From NCBI GenBank assembly GCA_030849065.1, contig JASAON010001383.1, positions 1 to 19,253 on the forward strand: 19,253 bases of DNA, read 5' to 3'. The stretch comes from Jaenimonas drosophilae (Eukaryota; Euglenozoa; Kinetoplastea; Trypanosomatida; Trypanosomatidae). Position 1 is the first letter of the stretch. Each line of letters opens with the position of its first letter. The position numbers and the translations under genes were made by a program. Shown in pieces: positions 16,925 through 19,253 of the stretch. Below the pieces are notes generated by a model. That model worked only from the letters and a program-made list of their open reading frames with translations, had not been told where the DNA came from and ran no database searches.

Positions 16925-17060
16925 GATGCCAGAACTTCAGCACGAACAGCAACCATGTCGGGGTTCACTGCATCGAGTACGATTAAGAGCAGCTGCCAGC
17001 CATGTTCGATGTATCCTTCTTCTCTTCGCGTCCCTTGTGATGTTGATGTGCCAACACCCC

Positions 17061-17088
17061 CCTCCTTCATCACTCCTCCTCTTTCAAG
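17061..17088 (+). promoter_or_regulatory. Spliced-leader acceptor of DUF4261-like gene
   Basis: A C/T-rich tract is followed by AG at 17087-17088 (and another AG at 17091-17092), 42 nt before the ATG at 17131. Confidence 0.6.
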
Positions 17089-17130
17089 CAAGCCTACAAC
17101 CTCCACGCTACCTCCCTCCTCCTGCATGCC

Positions 17131-18129
17131 ATGCGGCGCACTCTGTGGTTGTGGTGCAGCGGAGCGAGCTCCCGCCGTGTTCCTGTGATTAGCCTGCAGG
17201 TTCTCTTCCCTGAACCCACTCCAGCCATCACCGAGGAGACCTTCCTCGGCCACCTCCGCGGTTTTCATCGGTCGATGGCCGCCGCCACCTTCGCCCCAGC
17301 CGAGGGGGAATCAGCCAAGGAGTTGGTTGGAGTTGCTCAATGGGCCGTGGAAGACGGCGACGCCGCAGCCGCGCCGCACCGCATCGACGTTATTGTCCGC
17401 CACGACTGCCCACTCCCCTCCACAGTGGCGGATCAGTGTATCACACATGCACTGTATCCAGATAGCGTAAAGGAGAAGGTGCGAGCGGCGCAAAGTACGG
17501 CCTACCTCGCCTACCGCCCACCAACGGCGCCAAGTGGTGATTTGTCCTCCTCCCCATCCCTCATCTCACCAATGGAGCGCTACGTTGCCCTATCTGCTGT
17601 TGCTGGGGCACTAGCGGAGAGTGGGGCGATTGGCATCCTCAACCTGAACGCTCGTACCTCCATTCCTGGAACGATGTTCCGCCGCTCCTTCATTGACGAA
17701 CACTTCACTCCAGGACACACGCTTGACTTCTTCCGTGCTCTCCCTCGAACAACACTCTTCTGCGGGCTTGCGCGCTACCGACCAGACTGCGCGCCGGAGC
17801 TCTACGGCTTCCGCACCCACGCAGCGGAGCTCCTTGGGCTCCCCAACTTGGCTGCCTTCGCCACACAACCGAGCGCGTCGGATGTTGTATTCTATGTGTT
17901 TCATTTTGTCTGGGATCATATGATGCAGCGCGGCTCTCCACTCCAGGCGGGGGAACGTTTTCAGCTCACAACGGACGAGGCAACGTCCTTCACCGTGCGC
18001 GCACCAACTCCATCCGAAACCTATCTGCAGCACCCGCCTCAGTCGGTGATTGTGCTGGAGCCTGAGCAGGGATGGGAGGCGATTCAGGCATCTCTAACTG
18101 CTGGATCCAAGAAGCCTACCCCAGCTTAA
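17131..18129 (+). CDS. DUF4261-like protein (332 aa)
   Basis: The protein resembles, by remembered pattern, the DUF4261 family of mostly bacterial proteins of unknown function. Shared traits are an opening strand VLFPEPTPAITEE at about residues 24-36, a following HRIDVIVRHDCPL strand, a central GAIGILNLNARTSIPG segment with the family's alternating small and hydrophobic residues, a Leu/Pro-rich LPRTTLFCGLARYR strand, and a late ELYGFRTHAAELLGLPNL region. There is no signal peptide or membrane segment. The catalytic or binding role is unknown for the family and I assign none. I chose the ATG at 17131 because the next in-frame Met (residue 49, 17275) would remove the first domain strand. The first 20 residues are basic with two Trp and might be a mitochondrial presequence, which is only a possibility. 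It lies between TRM13 and the P-loop ATPase gene. Confidence 0.8.
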   Translation: MRRTLWLWCSGASSRRVPVISLQVLFPEPTPAITEETFLGHLRGFHRSMAAATFAPAEGESAKELVGVAQWAVEDGDAAAAPHRIDVIVRHDCPLPSTVADQCITHALYPDSVKEKVRAAQSTAYLAYRPPTAPSGDLSSSPSLISPMERYVALSAVAGALAESGAIGILNLNARTSIPGTMFRRSFIDEHFTPGHTLDFFRALPRTTLFCGLARYRPDCAPELYGFRTHAAELLGLPNLAAFATQPSASDVVFYVFHFVWDHMMQRGSPLQAGERFQLTTDEATSFTVRAPTPSETYLQHPPQSVIVLEPEQGWEAIQASLTAGSKKPTPA

Positions 18130-18269
18130 ATGCATCTATTCCCATCCACATCACAAGAACGTATCCCGATGCCCTATCGAACCTCACGTGCCGCACTGCG
18201 GTCTAACAACCACCAACATTCCTCTTCCGCTTAAACACACGCCTACCCTACCACCTCACCCATCACCAT

Positions 18270-18312
18270 CAAAAGCGATTCATCCTCTCTTCTTCTGCAT
18301 CTTGTACTCTAG
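18270..18312 (+). promoter_or_regulatory. Spliced-leader acceptor of the P-loop ATPase gene
   Basis: A strong C/T tract (18280-18310) ends at AG 18311-18312, leaving a 16-nt 5' UTR before the ATG at 18329. An in-frame ATG at 18188 lies upstream of the tract. Confidence 0.65.
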
Positions 18313-18328
18313 TGTAGCTCCACGAGCC

Positions 18329-18991
18329 ATGCGGCAGGACTGCAGCAGGTTTTTCCCTCGTGGAGCTCGAGAGGCGGAGTGGCTGGATGGCTTCGGCGTG
18401 TTCGTCCACGGCGCACGACGATCCGGCAAATCCTCCTTGGCCTTCCAAGCAGCAGTGGGGGCGGTGATGAAGGGTGAGAGCGTGTTGGTCCTCTGCAGCG
18501 AGGCTGCCCTCTGCGCTCGCGTTCCGCAGCCCTTCGATCCGCTTCACAGCCTCGACGAGGCGTCACTTCGCCGCATTGAGTTCGTCTACGTGGTAGATTG
18601 GCCCAGCGTAGCCCATGAGCTCATGCACACCTTCCCTCTCTACCAATCCGCTGGTCCGCGGAAGTTGCTCGTGATGATCGACGATGGAGGCTTCAGTGGT
18701 ATGGCTGAGGCAGAGCTTAGTGCAGCGCAGGCAATGATGGCCCAGTCCATTTCCCTTCTCATCAACGCACAGACGTGGCTCCATCCATGCGGATGCTGCC
18801 TTGACTTTGTTGTGATCTCCAATGCCGTACCAGAAGCTCGGCGTCGGCTGCCCCTTTCTGCCTTTCCATTGGTGTCTGTGTGGGTCGGCAGCTCAGGTAT
18901 GGTGGAGTTCCGCGGTGCCGGTGAGGCTGCAGATTCGCCGCGCGTTCAGGCTCGCATTGCGTGGGCAGATGGCCTGAAGCTCTGCCCATGA
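18329..18991 (+). CDS. Small RecA-like P-loop ATPase, possibly SWSAP1-type RAD51 paralogue
   Basis: A 220-residue protein with a Walker A motif at 28-36 (GARRSGKSS) near the N-terminus and a Walker B-like strand at 113-119 (LLVMIDD) after predicted alternating strands and helices. The spacing and the early P-loop suit a compact RecA/RAD51-type core; small size and the absence of extra domains recall SWSAP1, the partner of SWS1 in the Shu-type complex that aids RAD51 in homologous recombination. The match is by fold and length, not by a diagnostic signature, so other small P-loop NTPases remain possible. The start at 18329 follows the acceptor directly; the longer frame from 18188 translates the pyrimidine tract. 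A cluster of Cys (CGCC, about residues 159-162) lies in the second half; whether it binds metal cannot be told. Confidence 0.75.
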   Translation: MRQDCSRFFPRGAREAEWLDGFGVFVHGARRSGKSSLAFQAAVGAVMKGESVLVLCSEAALCARVPQPFDPLHSLDEASLRRIEFVYVVDWPSVAHELMHTFPLYQSAGPRKLLVMIDDGGFSGMAEAELSAAQAMMAQSISLLINAQTWLHPCGCCLDFVVISNAVPEARRRLPLSAFPLVSVWVGSSGMVEFRGAGEAADSPRVQARIAWADGLKLCP

Positions 18992-19153
18992 GGATGCCGC
19001 TGTCCCGCAGCTTGTCTCTGCTGCTGATTCACTCTGCTACTCTATTCCTTGCATTGTGTGGTTGTTGATGGTGCCACCACCACGACAACAGGAAAGCCTC
19101 GAGATCGTGTGGCACTGTGTGAAAGTAGATCAGGTCCCCCCTCGTACATTCAT

Positions 19154-19194
19154 ACCTTCTCTCTTTCACCATCATCGTCTTTGTCAATTTCTAG
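19154..19194 (+). promoter_or_regulatory. Spliced-leader acceptor of the right-edge gene
   Basis: A pyrimidine-rich run (19154-19190) ends with AG at 19193-19194, 30 nt before the ATG at 19225. Confidence 0.6.
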
Positions 19195-19224
19195 TTCAGC
19201 TTCAAGCACAAGCATCAAAACAAC

Positions 19225-19253
19225 ATGGGTTGCTGCGGTTCCAAGGAGGTGCA
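19225..19253 (+). CDS. N-terminus of a probable dual-acylated membrane protein (partial)
   Basis: Only nine codons are present before the window ends: MGCCGSKEV. Gly2 with Ser6 and Lys7 fits the N-myristoylation consensus, and Cys3/Cys4 are positioned for palmitoylation, so the protein is probably anchored to the inner face of the plasma or flagellar membrane. Many trypanosomatid calpain-like cytoskeletal proteins begin like this (T. brucei CAP5.5, which from memory lies on the same chromosome as MVK and GAT1, is one), and small myristoylated proteins and phosphatases do so as well. The start is well supported by an acceptor 30 nt upstream. The family cannot be decided from nine residues. Confidence 0.7.

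Overview
The window reads as nuclear DNA of a trypanosomatid (kinetoplastid) protist. All eleven convincing protein genes lie on the + strand, none has an intron, and almost every start codon is preceded by a long pyrimidine tract and then a first AG, the arrangement expected for spliced-leader trans-splicing of a polycistronic transcript. Gene content agrees: a tandem array of trypanosomatid-type amino-acid transporters, a mevalonate kinase with a peroxisomal/glycosomal targeting tripeptide, and a glycosomal-type ABC half-transporter. The genus cannot be fixed from the sequence alone.

Layout. Positions 1 to about 1310 are an anomalous block with long G, C and T homopolymers and few TA steps; no gene is credible in it and it may be a transcription-unit boundary or an assembly artefact. 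From 1572 to 6977 three tandem paralogous AAAP-family amino-acid permeases follow one another, separated by 484 and 683 nt. A 1.45-kb stretch without a clear gene (6978-8429) holds one weak candidate small ORF behind a good splice acceptor. From 8430 the coding DNA becomes clearly more GC-rich: mevalonate kinase (8430-9419), a coiled-coil protein (9802-11367), a GAT1-like ABCD-type half-transporter (11555-13678), an unrecognised 225-aa protein (13938-14615), the tRNA methyltransferase TRM13 (15497-16924), a DUF4261-like protein (17131-18129), a small RecA-type P-loop protein resembling RAD51-paralogue ATPases such as SWSAP1 (18329-18991), and at the right edge the first nine codons of a protein with a myristoylation/palmitoylation-type N-terminus (19225 onward).

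How the genes fit together. Neighbouring trypanosomatid genes are usually co-transcribed without sharing a pathway, so adjacency means little by itself. Here, however, a kinase of isoprenoid synthesis ending in Ser-Lys-Leu and a half-transporter of the glycosomal acyl-CoA class lie close together, so two components of the same organelle are neighbours. The amino-acid permeases are surface or organelle nutrient carriers that probably arose by local duplication. Expression control is expected to be post-transcriptional; a nine-base element occurring three times downstream of the second permease is the one possible RNA motif seen. I found no mobile element, CRISPR array, tRNA or rRNA. The least explained items are the 5' homopolymer block, the DUF4261-like gene and the P-loop ATPase.
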